Shown one piece after another: positions 44,996 to 57,190 of a DNA stretch of 64,000 nucleotides; positions within the stretch are counted from its first letter, which is position 1; every line of letters begins with the position of its first letter. Position numbers and translations under genes: made by a program. Source of the stretch: Megaustenia siamemsis (Eukaryota > Mollusca > Gastropoda > Stylommatophora > Ariophantidae); NCBI GenBank assembly GCA_032433765.1, contig JAVIAB010000051.1, forward strand, positions 47,043,986 to 47,107,985. Direction: 5' to 3'. Below the pieces are notes generated by a model that did no database searches, had not been told where the DNA came from, and saw nothing but the letters and a program-made list of their open reading frames with translations.

Positions 44996-47900
44996 CTTCG
45001 TCTTCTTCTTTCCCTCCTCATCTGACGTTCAGCGTCGAAAGGAGATATAATTTGCGGTCTTTTGCTCTTCTGTTCGCCTCTGCTGCTGTTATGTTTCCTA
45101 GTGCTTCTAATATTCCATCGACCCATCTTTTTCGTGGTCGACCCTTGGGTCTGGTGTTCTCACAACGTTTGTTGAAGGCTCGTTGTGTTGTGTTTTGTTC
45201 TTTCTGCCATGTCCCATGGCCAAACCATTTTATCTATTGTTTCCTTATATATTCTATGGCGGGGGCTATTCCTAGCTTTTTTTTCACTTCTTCATTTCTG
45301 ATCTTATCTCTCAGACTGTTTCCTGTCATTCGTCTAACACATTTCATCTCTGTAGAGGTTATTTTCTTATTATTCTTGCATATAGGGTCCAGGTCTGGCA
45401 TTGTAGTACAATGTTGGGAGGAAGATTGTATTGTATAGTGCTCGTTTTGCATCCAGAGTTATTTCCTTGTTGGACAATAGTGGCGATAACTGTCCAATGA
45501 TTTGACAAGCCTTGTTGCATCTTGATTCTATCTCTGCAGTTTGAGAATTATCGTTTGCCATTAGACTTCCTATGTATTTGAATTCCTCTACTTGTTTTAG
45601 TTGTCTGCCTTCTATCGTTATGTTGATATTCTGTTTATTTTTGGCGACATTCATGACTTCTGTTTTGTTGATGTTGATTTTCATATTGTATTTTGTGCCT
45701 GAGATGTTGAGTTTGATTAAGTGTTCTTGTAGGTCTTCTATTGTTTCATGTATTAGTGCCTGATCATCTGCAAATAAAAGCTCGTTGATCTCCTCTGTCT
45801 CTGATGGGTTGGCTAGCTTGCATATATGGTCTGTGTATGTAATAAACAGTAGGGGGGATAGTACGCACCCCTGTCTTACACCTGATCTAACTTCAAAGTG
45901 GTCTGTGTAGCCTGCTGCTGTTCTGACCCTGCTGCTGCTGTTGATGTAGAGACTTTTAATAAGGTTGGTTAGATGTTGGCTTACTCCGTATGTTGTTAGT
46001 ATCTCCCACAGTTGTTCTCTGTTTACTCTTTCCAATGATTTTTCCTGGTCAATGAAGGCTATGTATAAGTTTTGATTGTGTTCTGTCGTTTTTTCCGCAA
46101 GCTGTTTTAATGTGAATAGTGCGTCAGTACATCCTCTGTTTTTTTCGGAACCCCATTTGAGAATCGCTTAACTGTAGTTCTATTATTGGTCTCAGCCTTT
46201 TTTCCAAGATTTTGGCGTATAGCTTTCCTACATGGCTGAGAAGAGATATACCTCTATATTGATTGCAGTCTCTTTTGCTACCTTTCTTTTTCCATATTGG
46301 TATGATGATTGCGTGTTGCCAGTCTTCTGGGGCTTGTTGTTGGTGCCATGCTGCCTTAAATATTCGGTGCAGCCATTGCACTTCTGTTCCTCCTGCGGCT
46401 GTTATTATTTCTATTGGTATGTTATCTTTCCCCGGTGCTTTATTTCTTGGTGCATATTTGATTACTTCTTCGATTTCCTCTTTCATGATGCTGGGTTCAG
46501 TATTTGTGAGTTCCAGCGTGGTTGTTGTTGTCTTATTGGTAGTTGGTATGTTTTACAGGTCTTCAAAATATTCTTCCCATCTCTGTTGCATACATTGGTT
46601 ATTTGATATTGGCTGTCCGTCTTTGTCATTTATCAGCTCAGTAGGATCATGGTTTTCTATTCTCGCTCTTGTAGCTTTTACTGCTTTGTTGAAATATCTT
46701 GTGGCTGTCTTGAAGTCCCTGCTCATGTTTTGTCCGAATTCTGTCCAATTCTTTTGCTTAGCTTCTTTGATAAAAATTGTAACTCTTTTTCGAACTAAGG
46801 CATATTTTTCTTGGTTCTTGTTCTCCCTCCAATTTTTAAACAGCTTCTTCTTTTCTTAATTGCTTCTCTGATTGTTTCGTTCCACCACGGGGTGCTTTTT
46901 TTCTCTTCTCTTGTTCTTAGCTTCGTTCCAGAAACTGTTTTAGAAATGTTGGTTACTGTTTCCTTAAATTGTTTCCACTCTTCTTCTACTGTGCATACTT
47001 CGTTAGGGAGTTTCTTGAATTCCTCTGTTAGTTTTTCTTCTAGGGTTTTCCTTGTTTCTTGATCTTTTAATTGTTTTATTTTTATTGTCTGTTCTTTTCG
47101 CTTCTTTTGTTTGTTTTCGTATATTCTCTTTATTTTTGGCTGTCTTAGTGTGATCATAACCATCTTGTGACCCGTGTCATCTGTAATATTAGGGATTGCT
47201 CTACTGTCGGTTACTCTTACTTGTTCTGTTGTCTTGTTAATATAAAATATATCTGGATTCTGCATGTTGTGTCATTCCATTTGTACCAGGTGTATACTTG
47301 CGACTCTCTGTGTTTGAAGAATGTGTTGCTGATAAATAAATCATTTTGATTGCATAGTTCCAGCAGTCTGCTTCCATTTTCGTTTATTTCAGCTGTTTTA
47401 TCGCCAAAGGGTCTTAAGATATCACTGTTCCCACTGTTGCGTTTCTCAAGCCTTCCATTAAAATCTCCCATCACTAACATGTCGCTTTCGTCAATCTTGT
47501 TAATGATTTCATTCAATGTGTCATAGAATTCTTCGCTGTCTCATTCATTGTTGTTGCATGGTGCATAGATTTTAATGTAATTTGTTTTTCGATCGTCACT
47601 AGTAGTTTAATTGTGATAATTCTTTCTGAATTATATTTTATTTCTAGAATGTGCTTTGCGTGTTCTGGGTCGATGATAAAACCTACTCCGTGTGTTGCTC
47701 CTTCTGTGTTGTCGACTCCTGCGAATATTTTCGTGTAGTTCATGTGTGTTTTCTTTATCTGTTGTCCTTTTACTCTGGTGTCCGCTAATCCTAGTATTTT
47801 AATTTTCCTTGCTGTCATTTCTTCTATAAGTTCGACTTCTTTATTTTTTATCCCGCATATATTTATCGTTGCTACTTTATCTATCTCCATCTTATGTGTA

Positions 47901-48003
47901 TTTCTCTAAGCATAAAACATTTATCCCTTACCGACCTGCTGAGTCAGTCGTAAGTTAAGGGCTTAACTTAAGAAAAACACCTGTTGGGGGTTTAGATATT
48001 TTT
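44996..48003 (-). mobile_element. Full-length RTE-like LINE family A, nested in LINE C
   Basis: It is flanked by an identical 11-base duplication CTACAACAATT (44985-44995 and 48004-48014), so both ends are defined: 3.0 kb. On the minus strand, in order: 5' leader; endonuclease start MEIDKVATINICGIKNKE with LGLADTRVKG (47890); LVMGDFNGRLE (about 47450); reverse transcriptase RNKAPGKDNIPIEI, GISLLSH (about 46240), GVRQGCVLSPLLF and catalytic LLFADDQAL (about 45780); C-terminal [20 protein letters not shown] and the basic RPRKRWVDG; tail of GAA-like triplets. At least four frameshifts or stops split the frame, so it is dead. No RNase H domain. Confidence 0.93.
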
Positions 48004-48600
48004 CTACAACAATTACTTAATGAAATAAACATGACAAGTAAAAAAATGGATTAGATATGAATATCAAAAAGACTAAAACTATGATCATAAACAAAGATAT
48101 ACTAAGAACCTACAAGTGGATATCAAAGTGGAAGGAATAGACCCGGAGACAGTTCAGAGCTACAAACACTTTGGACATGCTATAACCAGTGATGGAAAAT
48201 GTAAAACTGAAATAAACAAAAAAAAATAGATATTGAAAAAAAGCAATTTTAATGCCATGAAAAATATACCATCATCGAAACAAATAATACTAGGGCTAAA
48301 ACTAAGAATAGCAAAATGTTATACCTCCTTAACATTCCCGTTTGGTTCCAAAACATGGAAATTAGACAAGAGAAAAGAACAGAAAACTGAAGCCTTTAAA
48401 ATGCGGATTTTTAGAAGAATAGGAATAAAAGAAAGCATTGGATAGAAAGAAAAGAAAGGAAATTATGAAGCCTTAAAACAACTAAAAATGACAAGAGGAC
48501 TATTAAAGACTATTCAAACAAGACAAATGAAATTTGGGGGACATGCTAAAAGACACTGCCAACCTTCGATGCGGAGACAGCTCTCAGTGGTGATGATGAA
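48004..48600 (+). mobile_element. LINE family C (copy 5), part after the nested insertion
   Basis: Resumes at ctacaacaattacttaatg exactly where 44995 stopped. Continues with KKSNFNAMKNIPSSKQIILG and decayed downstream residues to cttcgatgcggagacagc and a GATGATGA tail. Confidence 0.88.
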
Positions 48601-49274
48601 AAAAAACACAGCGGCCTACTAAAATAGCCTTAGAAGAATAAGGAATCAAGAATTCATCGCTTGAGACTGACGGCTTCTTCCTCTTTTGTTGGCCTAAGTA
48701 TTTAATGTTCGGTTGCTATTGTTATTATTTAATTATTATTTGTTTACTTAATTATATTGATATCGCTCTGTCCAATGGTTGTAAATAGAAAAATCTGTTT
48801 AATAATTATGTATATAAATTATTTCCTGAATCGTGGTTGTGTCTACCGCCCAAGTCAATTATACGCAACACAGTAATTGCGTGCATGTAAATGACACCTG
48901 AACCACAAGCATTAGATCCATTATGCTTTTCATTTATTCATTTTCTTGTCCTTTCTCTCGCGTATGCTTATGATTGTTATTTGAGATGTCTTTTTTCATG
49001 TCTCATTATTAATCTCCACTAATGCTATGTGACAGTACACTATTCATCCAAGTTTATTGCACGTTAAAGTTTTAGTCTTTTCTTGCTCTGTTACGATTGG
49101 ACAATATAAGTGAAATGAAATGTGTTATTGTATATGTATGAAGGGCCATAATCATTGTAACATGAACAGTATACAAGAGGATATCGAACTGTTTCTTGAC
49201 TACCCTAATTCGGTAGTACAAAATCGGAGTTTCTGTGTATATCCTTATATATTTTGTGTTGTTATTTATTGTTC
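48601..49274. other. Non-coding stretch
   Basis: No gene. The part next to the ribozyme-like motif may belong to a Penelope-like element, but no GIY-YIG or reverse transcriptase sequence was found. Confidence 0.4.
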
Positions 49275-49303
49275 CTGCTGAAGGCCTCCTTGGCCGAAGC
49301 GTC
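49275..49303 (+). ncRNA. Hammerhead-ribozyme-like motif (Penelope-type)
   Basis: Reads CTGCTGA, AGGCC, loop TCCTT, GGCC, GAAGC, GTC. The order and spacing equal the minimal hammerhead core CUGAUGA - stem II - GAAAC - GUC. Stem II pairs fully; two core bases differ (A to C in the first strand, A to G in GAAA), so this copy should not cleave. Confidence 0.5.
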
Positions 49304-49457
49304 GTTCTACTCTCATTTTGTTTCTCACCTACGTAAGCTGTTACCATACCACTTTTTACATTTTAAAAATATTTTCACTATTATCATCAGTTTTACAGCA
49401 GCTTCGCATTTGTATCAGTTTTGATGCATCTGTATGACTTTACCCTTTTTGCAACCA

Positions 49458-50165
49458 AAATACGTGTTTTAATGTACAAGAAGGAGAATAGCAGTGTGAG
49501 CACTTGGTATTTCAATGGAAGTTAGGAATTACCGAGTAATCACAAGATGTTTTAATGTACAAGTAAATAAGGGAATGGCAGTGTAAACACTTGATGTTTC
49601 AATGGAAGTTAGGAATTACTGAGTAATCACAAGATGTTTTAATGTACAAGTAAATAAGGGAATGGCAGTGTAAACACTTGATGTTTCAATGGAAGTTAGG
49701 AATTACCGAGTAATCACAAGATGTTTTAATGTACAAGTAAATAAGGGAATAACAGTGTAAACACTTGATGTTTCAATGGAAGTTAGGAATTACCGAGTAA
49801 TCACAAGATGTTTTAATGTACAAGTAAATAAGGGAATGACAGTGTAAACACTTGATGTTTCAATGGAAGTTAGGAATTACTGAGTAATCACAAGATGTTT
49901 TAATGTACAAGTAAATAAGGGAATGGCAGTGTAAACACTTGATGTTTCAATGGAAGTTAGGAATTACTGAGTAATCACAAGATGTTTTAATGTACAAGTA
50001 AATAAGGGAATGGCAGTGTAAACACTTGATGTTTCAATGGAAGTTAGGAATTACCGAGTAATCACAAGATGTTTTAATGTACAAGTAAATAAGGGAATGA
50101 CAGTGTAAACACTTGATGTTTCAATGGAAGTGAGGAATTACCGAGTAATCACAAGATGTTTTAAT
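49458..50165. repeat. 87-bp minisatellite, about eight copies
   Basis: acaagatgttttaatgtac recurs at 49541 and then every 87 bases to 50150, with one diverged unit before it. Units also share aagttaggaattac and agtgtaaacacttg. Differences between units are single substitutions. No coding frame. Confidence 0.95.
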
Positions 50166-51043
50166 GGAAATAGGGATGTGGGGGAGGGGGAAGGTGATAG
50201 TATAACCATGAGCTATTTTAATGGTATTTTTGGATGACAATGTCTAATCAATTTACTCTTTTAATTAAAAGGAAGATGATAGTGCAATGATGAGATGTTT
50301 TAAAGTAATGGAAGTTGGGAGGAAGGGGGGGGGGTGATGGTAATTGCAAGATGTTTACTTTATTTAAAGTTGACAATGATTGTAGATGTATACTTTAATT
50401 GAGATAACAGAAGATCGTATTATCACAAGATTAAAAAACTGTAATGGAAGTAAGAGAAAGCTCTGATTTTAAAATTTAGATTATAATTGCTATTTTTAAA
50501 AATTCGTTAACAATAGTTTTTTTTTTTTTTTAACAAAATAAATAACAATGCAGAGATGTGCTTATGTAACAATACATTTTGAATTAAACACTTGTGTGTT
50601 TCCTTATTGCAGGACACACATTCTTAACACGGAAAACAACTTACCATTAAGAAAGAAGCATAAGAAAGGTCACAGCAACCTGATATATAAACAGAACAAA
50701 AAGAGAATGCTAAATTAGGCAAACACGTGCTCTTATGTAAATAATATCCTGTCAAATGGGTCCGGTTATGATGGGAAGCTTACAGTATGAGAGAGGGAAA
50801 AAATGATCGTTTGAGCGGATCCGTGGTGAAGATATTTCGTGCTTGCGTGGAGTGTGAGCGATTCTATTAAAGGATCTATATTTTCTTGTGCACCTTTTTA
50901 ACATTGCCGTTGAATGTCGCAATAGTTGGGCCAGGTTGGAACAGAAACAGTGTATTTGAAATGTGCTGTTGTTGAGTTTAATTCTGGAAGTTGTTTTCAG
51001 CAACATTATATAAGGAGGCTAAGGTCAGGCAAGGAGATGTGAC
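50166..51043. other. Non-coding stretch
   Basis: Starts with a few degenerate pieces of the 87-bp repeat (agatgtttt words to about 50360). Nothing else recognised. Confidence 0.45.
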
Positions 51044-51051
51044 ATGAAGAT

Positions 51052-52074
51052 CAGTGGTGTATACTGGTTTTGGGGTCTGGGCTACCGCTGACGTAATAAA
51101 TAAACACATACATTATATTCAGTAGGCTAACATGAAGTAATATTTGCCAATGACATCACTACATTTTAAATTACTTACTTTTTTATATGTCAATTCTATC
51201 CGTCTTGTTAGAGACGAAAATGTCTCGATGACTTTGTCATTGAAAATACTGTTGAGTTGGTTTCTAAGTTTATCAATAGAGTTTATTGAGATCTCTGTGT
51301 TATGTGTGATGCTTGCTCTGCCATCATATCGTCGGCAGTAATGAACAAGAAATAATAAAAGTTCGTTATGTAGTTATAAATGAGTAAGCTATATATATTT
51401 AAATCAACGTAATTGAAAACTTGAAGTTCAACAAAATTATATATGCCCAAATTAATTTAATATAATACTATTTGCTTATATAATACACTACATTCGCGTA
51501 CAGCAAAAATAGAAACTTCTCAATCGTTGTTTATAAACTGATAGCTCGTAGTGCTGCTGTTTCTTGACAGTTGAGATGCCTATGTGCCTACATTTTTTTT
51601 AAATGCCGCATAACGCAGTTATAAATAGTTAAGGAAGTTCCACTATTCAGACATAGTGTCACTTTCACTTTGTAACGCTTCTAATTGGCAAGACCTAAAA
51701 ATAACCCTTGAAATCGCATTAATGTAGTGGTAGCTTAGCCGTATAATTTTCGCTTCCTGTTTTGAATGTAAAGGTCGTGAATTTTCTCGTTCCGATCGGC
51801 GAGAAATGTACCGTAGTTACTAGAGGTTTCAATCTATCGTAGAACGGTTTCGGTTTCATTCACAAACGTTATAGTGGCCACAGGAAAACCTTTCTTTAAT
51901 AAATGCAAATAAAAGCAAATAAATCATATTTGCTTACAAAATGTATAATAGAATATTCGAAAATTTGTAATATAAATATAAAAAAATAAAATAAATTATC
52001 ATTTCCTTTTGTAATTTGTTAATATGTTCAATGCTACCGGCGGTAGCTGCGGCAACATAGAGAATACGCCACTG
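51052..52074. mobile_element. hAT-like non-autonomous DNA transposon
   Basis: Terminal inverted repeats begin CAGTGGTGTAT (51052) and, from the other end, CAGTGGCGTAT (complement of 52064-52074). Further similarity continues to the GCTACCGC word inside each end. It is flanked by 8-base duplications ATGAAGAT (51044-51051) and ATGACGAT (52075-52082), 7 of 8 identical. CAGTGGCGTA termini and 8-base duplications are hAT hallmarks. No transposase frame in the 1023 bases. Confidence 0.8.
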
Positions 52075-52082
52075 ATGACGAT

Positions 52083-53305
52083 TAATTTATGTAGAAAGGG
52101 CGAATGGGGATACAACTTGGAGATAGAGACGAAGACAGAATAATGAATACAAGAACAGAGAAAGTGATTGAAGAATCATATAAGTAAAACGTCGGAGGTG
52201 AGAAGGTGGAGATGAGAAAGAATGGATATATTTTGAAAGAATATTAGCAGAAACAGATAAATTTGGACAAAGGGGAAAAAAGAAAGCTGATGTCCTTTAT
52301 ACACATGGAGAGTTGTCACTTTCTGCAAGATGTGAAGAAACGTAGGTCTTGCTCTACAAGACGCCACAAGGCTAACATGTTGCTTTTCCGGTCAGTCCCC
52401 ACAGAGATAAGAAGGTAGTAAGTAGTCCTTTCTCGCAGGATATGGACAGATAATATAGAATGACTGCGGAGAAGCGCTGATTCGAAATTCCACAACATGA
52501 ACCGGAAAGTTAGAACAAGCCGTTACAAGCCGTCATGTCAAAATATGATCCAGAAACACAATGAAAACCTGTATCGCAAAACACAGCTCCAATATTGCAA
52601 TAGATAAAAAAAGACATATATTACATGAATACAGAGGTATATATTTATGGAGTGAAAAAGAGGTAAATTTATTATATTAATAAAAGTGTAGAGCGGAGTG
52701 ATGAAATAACAGAGGGTGAAAGATCAAAGAATAAAACATAACCTCTATATAACACATTCAAATAATAATGTTTCAATAGTTTTTTTTTTTTTGTGACGTC
52801 AATATTGGATCGAGGAAGTGATAAGATAGAGATGATTTTTATCATGGATGAAATAAACCTCCATCTTGTACACATCACAGTGAAGGAGTTCAAAATTCAA
52901 TTTTTATAAACAGCCACTCAGTAAGCGCTACAGATGAAACTATCAAAAAGGATAATTTCATGATAGAATTATCTTCAATATCAAATTTTGCTTAAAAAAT
53001 AATTATAATAAATTTGGTGCTATAGAAGCAGCTTTTTCCGTAGGCAAACATGCAAATGCACAAATAATGTAAATAAAAATGGCACGGCTCAAAATGATGA
53101 TAAAAAACCGATGAGATAACATTTAATGTTTTACAGGACGGATGAAAAAAACGAATGAGAGAGAATTACTTTATTTGCAAGTCGATAAAGAGCAAGCGAA
53201 AGAAATTTCCTTGGGTAAATGCAAATGGGAGGGTATATATACACAATATATTTAAATATATATAAACAGGTATAAGAAAATCAGCAGTTGAAAAGATATT
53301 ACATC
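52083..53305. other. Non-coding stretch
   Basis: AT-rich; no gene or repeat recognised. Confidence 0.45.
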
Positions 53306-53309
53306 AGTC

Positions 53310-53680
53310 AATCAATTAATCAATCAGTCAAAGTCCTTCACGTCTCTTTAGGGAGCATAGACCACAGGCAATGTCTCTTATTTCATCCCTATTCTTAGTT
53401 ATTTTCTCTGTTTCATTCCAGTAACAGCAAATATTTTGAAGTTTTTTCTGTTATTATAAATTCTCTTCTGCGTTATTCTTGGATCATTCCTGTTTTCCCT
53501 TTCCCTATGGGCTCCATAACCTTACATATCTTGCCTTCACGATGCAATCTGACGTTTTTAGCGCGTGTCTAATCATTCACCACATGTCTTTCCCAAATAT
53601 CTTCATTCCTGATTTTATCATTCTGTCTGATAAGGTTTTTCTCGAACCGGTGTTTGTAAAATGTCCTTGTCTATGAGCCA
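53310..53680 (-). mobile_element. LINE tail (family E, copy 1)
   Basis: The minus strand near 53410-53310 reads like RDEIRDIACGLCSLKRREG, then a stop and an ATTGATTGATT-type tail (seen as caatcaattaatcaatcag). This Trp/Cys-rich ending is typical of a LINE C-terminus; upstream is decayed. Confidence 0.6.
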
Positions 53681-54386
53681 TATAACATAACAATTTTCTT
53701 AAAGTTTGCATTAAATAATAATCTTAGAGCGTATTTTTACTTTTTTTTTTTTTTTGCAACCTGCATTTTGTTAAGCCGGATAAAATCTATCTCTCCCTTA
53801 TTTATCCTCTGCTTAACATATCTTTCTGGTCCTTCTTCCTATCAATAATGCTACATGAGCATATAAAGTGATCAACTTCTTCGATCGTCTCTCCTTCAAT
53901 TTGCACTGAGTTGCAACATACGTTTTTGTATTTCATTATCTCTGTTTTGTTTTATTAACCTCTGGCAGAAATTATTTTTCCTCCATGTAGCATGTTTCTC
54001 AATTGGGTATAACTATATATTATTATTGTGGCGATTCATGATTGTACCAAGAAATTACGACGGTGGTTGTCTGTTGCCTTCCGTCGGTTTGTTTACGGTT
54101 GGCTCCGCTAGCCTTTGACTAAGAATTCTCACCCAAAGGCAGTGGGGTTGTTTTAATTCGGGGTACCCTCCCTTAGCCTTTTACCCTCCCGAGTATACAT
54201 GCAAAGCAGCAGGCAGGTTGTACTATTTACTGTATACAGTAGCAGGTAAAATTACCCGACCTGACACAAACTATTTGATGATGGTGGCGATGATGATATG
54301 CGATGAGTTATCGGTGCAATTCAGATTTTCCAGTTTATCGATAGGCTGCCCAAATGAACGAGGCTGTACCTTTATTTATATACTGA

Positions 54387-55719
54387 AGGGAGGTCAAAAA
54401 GTAATGCACACCAATTTTTTTCTCGGAAACTATTCGGGCAAAATGTGTGAAATTTTCACAGATTGTAAATGAACATCCCCTTTACACTACCTATTTTTCA
54501 ACATAATCTCCGTCCAAGCGAAATGCCTTACGCCAACGCGAAACTAGGTCATGAATGCCTCGTTTGTACCAAGTTTTGTACTGCTCGCGTAGCCATTTTT
54601 TAACTGCACGGATCACATCCTCATCATTGTCAAAGTGTTTCCCACGCAGGAATTTTTTGAGTGGTCCAAACAGATGGAAATCTGAGGGAGCCAGATCAGG
54701 GCTGTAAGGAGGATGGGGCAGTACAGTCCAACCAAATTTGTTGATTGCTTCCCGTGTTACCAGACTTGTGTGAGGGCGTGCATTGTCATGTTGAAGCAAC
54801 AAATCTGCAGATGGCTTATTAGGCCGAACTCTGTGGAACCGATTTTTGAGTTTTGTCAGTGTATTGATGTAAGCTGTCGAGTTGATTGTCTCACCTCTTG
54901 TCATTACATCAACAAGAATCACACCATCAATGTCCCAGAAGACAGTGATCATCACCTTTCCGGCTGATGGAGATGTTTTGAATTTTTTTCTTTTTGGTGA
55001 CTGCGGATGATGCCATTCCATTGACTGCATTTTTGATTCAGGCTCATAATAATGTGCCCACGTTTCGTCACCGGTAACAATTTTTGGACAAAAAAATTTC
55101 TCATTCAACACCGAAACGCTCCAACAATTCAGAACAGAATGTTTTCCTTTGAACTCTGTAATCATTTGTTAGGCACCGAGGAACCCATCGAGCGCAAATC
55201 TTTGAATATCCGAGAGTTTTAAAAATTGCGATTGCACTTCCCTTGCTGACTGTAAGCTGCAATGACAATTGCTGACTAGTGATACGCCTATCCTTACGAA
55301 TAATGGCATCAGCCCGGTTTAACATGTCTGTGCTGGTAGCCGAGGCAACACGTCCAGAACGCGGTAAATCATGCAGCTCCACTCGTACACTTTCTGCAGC
55401 TTTAATTCTCTGAACCCAGCGACTAACTGTGCTCCTATCGACAGCAGAACATTTGTACACTGCACACAGTCGTTTATGAATGTTTGCCACAGTTTCTTTT
55501 TCCGCAACCAGAAATTCTATGACAATTCGCTGTTTGTAACGGACATTGTTGGCAAGCTCCATTTTAACGGTTCATAGATTGCGTAATATTTTTCAGAATG
55601 CTGTGCAATTTGGTGCACATAATTGGAACATGTCATATTCCAAGTGTGCAAAATTTCATATTCCTATCTTTATTATTAGCCGAGAAAAAAATTGGTGTGC
55701 ATTACTTTTTGACCTCCCT
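54387..55719 (-). mobile_element. mariner transposon (DD34D) with perfect 40-bp terminal inverted repeats
   Basis: 54387-54426 and 55680-55719 are exact reverse complements starting AGGGAGGTCAAAAAGTAATG, giving a 1333-bp element of usual mariner length. The single transposase gene is on the minus strand. TATACT occurs outside both ends, so the exact TA duplication is unclear. Identical ends suggest recent transposition. Confidence 0.95.
54491..55562 (-). pseudogene. mariner transposase, frameshifted
   Basis: Starts at ATG 55562. The N-terminal half has paired helix-turn-helix sequence (VDRSTVSRWVQRIKAAES). The catalytic part contains VTGDETW (first Asp), LQHDNARPHTS (second Asp) and PPYSPDLAPSDFHLF (third Asp). 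Exactly 34 residues separate the second and third Asp, the mariner DD34D signature, and it ends GDYVEK. The two halves are in different frames: the first stops at about 55101, just before a run of seven T, and the second is open from 55165 to 54491. One indel explains this, so the copy is probably inactive although all three Asp remain. Confidence 0.93.
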
Positions 55720-55839
55720 ACGTAGTATATTGTTGTAGCGACATTTTAATAAAAGTGACAACTTTGCCACGGTTGCAGCAACAAATTATTGTTTGCCTTG
55801 TGTTTAAATTTTCGTTTTTTAATGTAGGTTAACATTCAT

Positions 55840-56130
55840 CATCATCAAGTACCGGGCCTAGTGGCGTAGGTGATCATATCTCTCCACAACTTTCGATCTC
55901 GGCAGCTATTTATCATTTCTGTTGTTGACCTTCTGCCAAGCCATTCTCTTAAGCTGTCTGCTATTTTTTCTCTTTGCTTCCCTCTATCTCTTCGTCCCTC
56001 AATTTTTTCCAGTTGTTACAATATATTCAAGTTGTTCTCTTCTCATTACATGGCCAAAAAATGATGATTGTCTCTTCCTAACATTGGAAATTAGCTCTCT
56101 TTTTGCTTTCTCAGAACCTCTTCATTAGGT
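55840..56130 (-). mobile_element. LINE family B, 3' end (copy 3)
   Basis: Minus-strand remnants of KRELISNVRKRQSSFFGHVM-like residues and the 3' end (complement of gtaccgggcctagtggcg), ending with a GATGATGA-type tail at 55838-55850. Frameshifted. Confidence 0.75.
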
Positions 56131-56939
56131 TAACATCAGTCATCCATATATTATAACCTATAAAAGCATATCAATATCATGGATACCAATATTATTTATA
56201 CTTGTTCTCCTCAAGCTGCCCAGATCCCCCTTAAACATGCGAGCTTAATATGATGTAATCTATGACGCGATTAGCGGCACCCCTTCAGCTTTAGTTCCAG
56301 TTCATGAAACAACGCATGGGAAGTTGCTCCTAGGTCCGGTGAAAACGGAGAGTGCCGAGCCCCTGTCAAGTTGTTTTCCACATTTTAAAAATGACACGAT
56401 CTGAGCGAGGTGCAAACTGGCGAGTTATCATGGTGCATAACATAGTTATAACAGCTATTTGCCTTCACGTCACAGTTACTGTATTTTTCGTCACACATCG
56501 AATCTACACTCAGGAGGCTACAAATGCTGCAGTAAAATTAACAATTAACCGCAGCGACAGAAAGAACACAATTCTAGGTGAACGATGTCATTTATGTCAT
56601 GCAGTCTTGTTCTCCGAATTTGCCACTATTTCTTTGGTCTTGGTGACTGCGGACTCTTCATATGAAACAAATCTAGTTGTCACTCCTGTATCGTAGCTTA
56701 AAAATCCAATGTTCATGGGCCTATAGATAAATGTTTTGTTGTTGTTGTTTCACGCAACTCAAAGTACATGTCAAGGTACCTCTGATATTGATGGAGTGTC
56801 AAATACCCGGGAACGTATTTTCCATTAGAATCTCATGACGGACTCATAACTGATTCCAACTTATGTGAGATGTGAGAGAGCTGACGGATTGTTCGTCGAC
56901 GGTTCACAGTTCACGCATTTTTTTCTACATTTTCTAACC
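56131..56939. other. Non-coding stretch
   Basis: The open frame at 56352-56696 has no recognisable domain. No other structure seen, except that mariner remnants may extend in from the downstream side. Confidence 0.4.
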
Positions 56940-57190
56940 TATTGCTGGTGACAGGACGCCATGAGAGCTCGTTCATCTTGGACAGACACTCGACGGAGCT
57001 TAAAAAACGCGTACTGATCAATGACGTTTGTTCAAACGAAAGTGTTCACAACCCGACGAAACACTTCGAAAGTCTTGGTAGATTTGCCAAGCTTCACGCA
57101 AAATTTGATGCGAACACGTTCCTGGAATTTGTCAATCAGCGAACCGATCACATAGTGGCCTATACGCAAGAAGTTAACCACGCGTAGGCA
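56940..57190 (-). pseudogene. N-terminal relic of a second mariner-type transposase
   Basis: The minus-strand translation contains QERVRIKFCVKLGKSTKTFE then VFRRVVNTFV, a stop, and a segment ending RRVSVQDERALMAS. This follows the KFCxKLGKSxxETF...FKEGRxSVxDDER pattern of mariner N-terminal helix-turn-helix domains. It is unlike the mariner at 54387-55719, so it is a separate, older insertion. No terminal repeats found. Confidence 0.65.

Noticed and set aside
51720..51800. tRNA-like sequence (gtagtggtagcttagcc)
   Set aside because: The B box is poor and no anticodon arm is convincing; it lies inside the hAT-like element.
56352..56696. 114-codon open frame as a membrane protein
   Set aside because: There is one hydrophobic stretch but no start context, splice signals or known domain; chance openness is sufficient.
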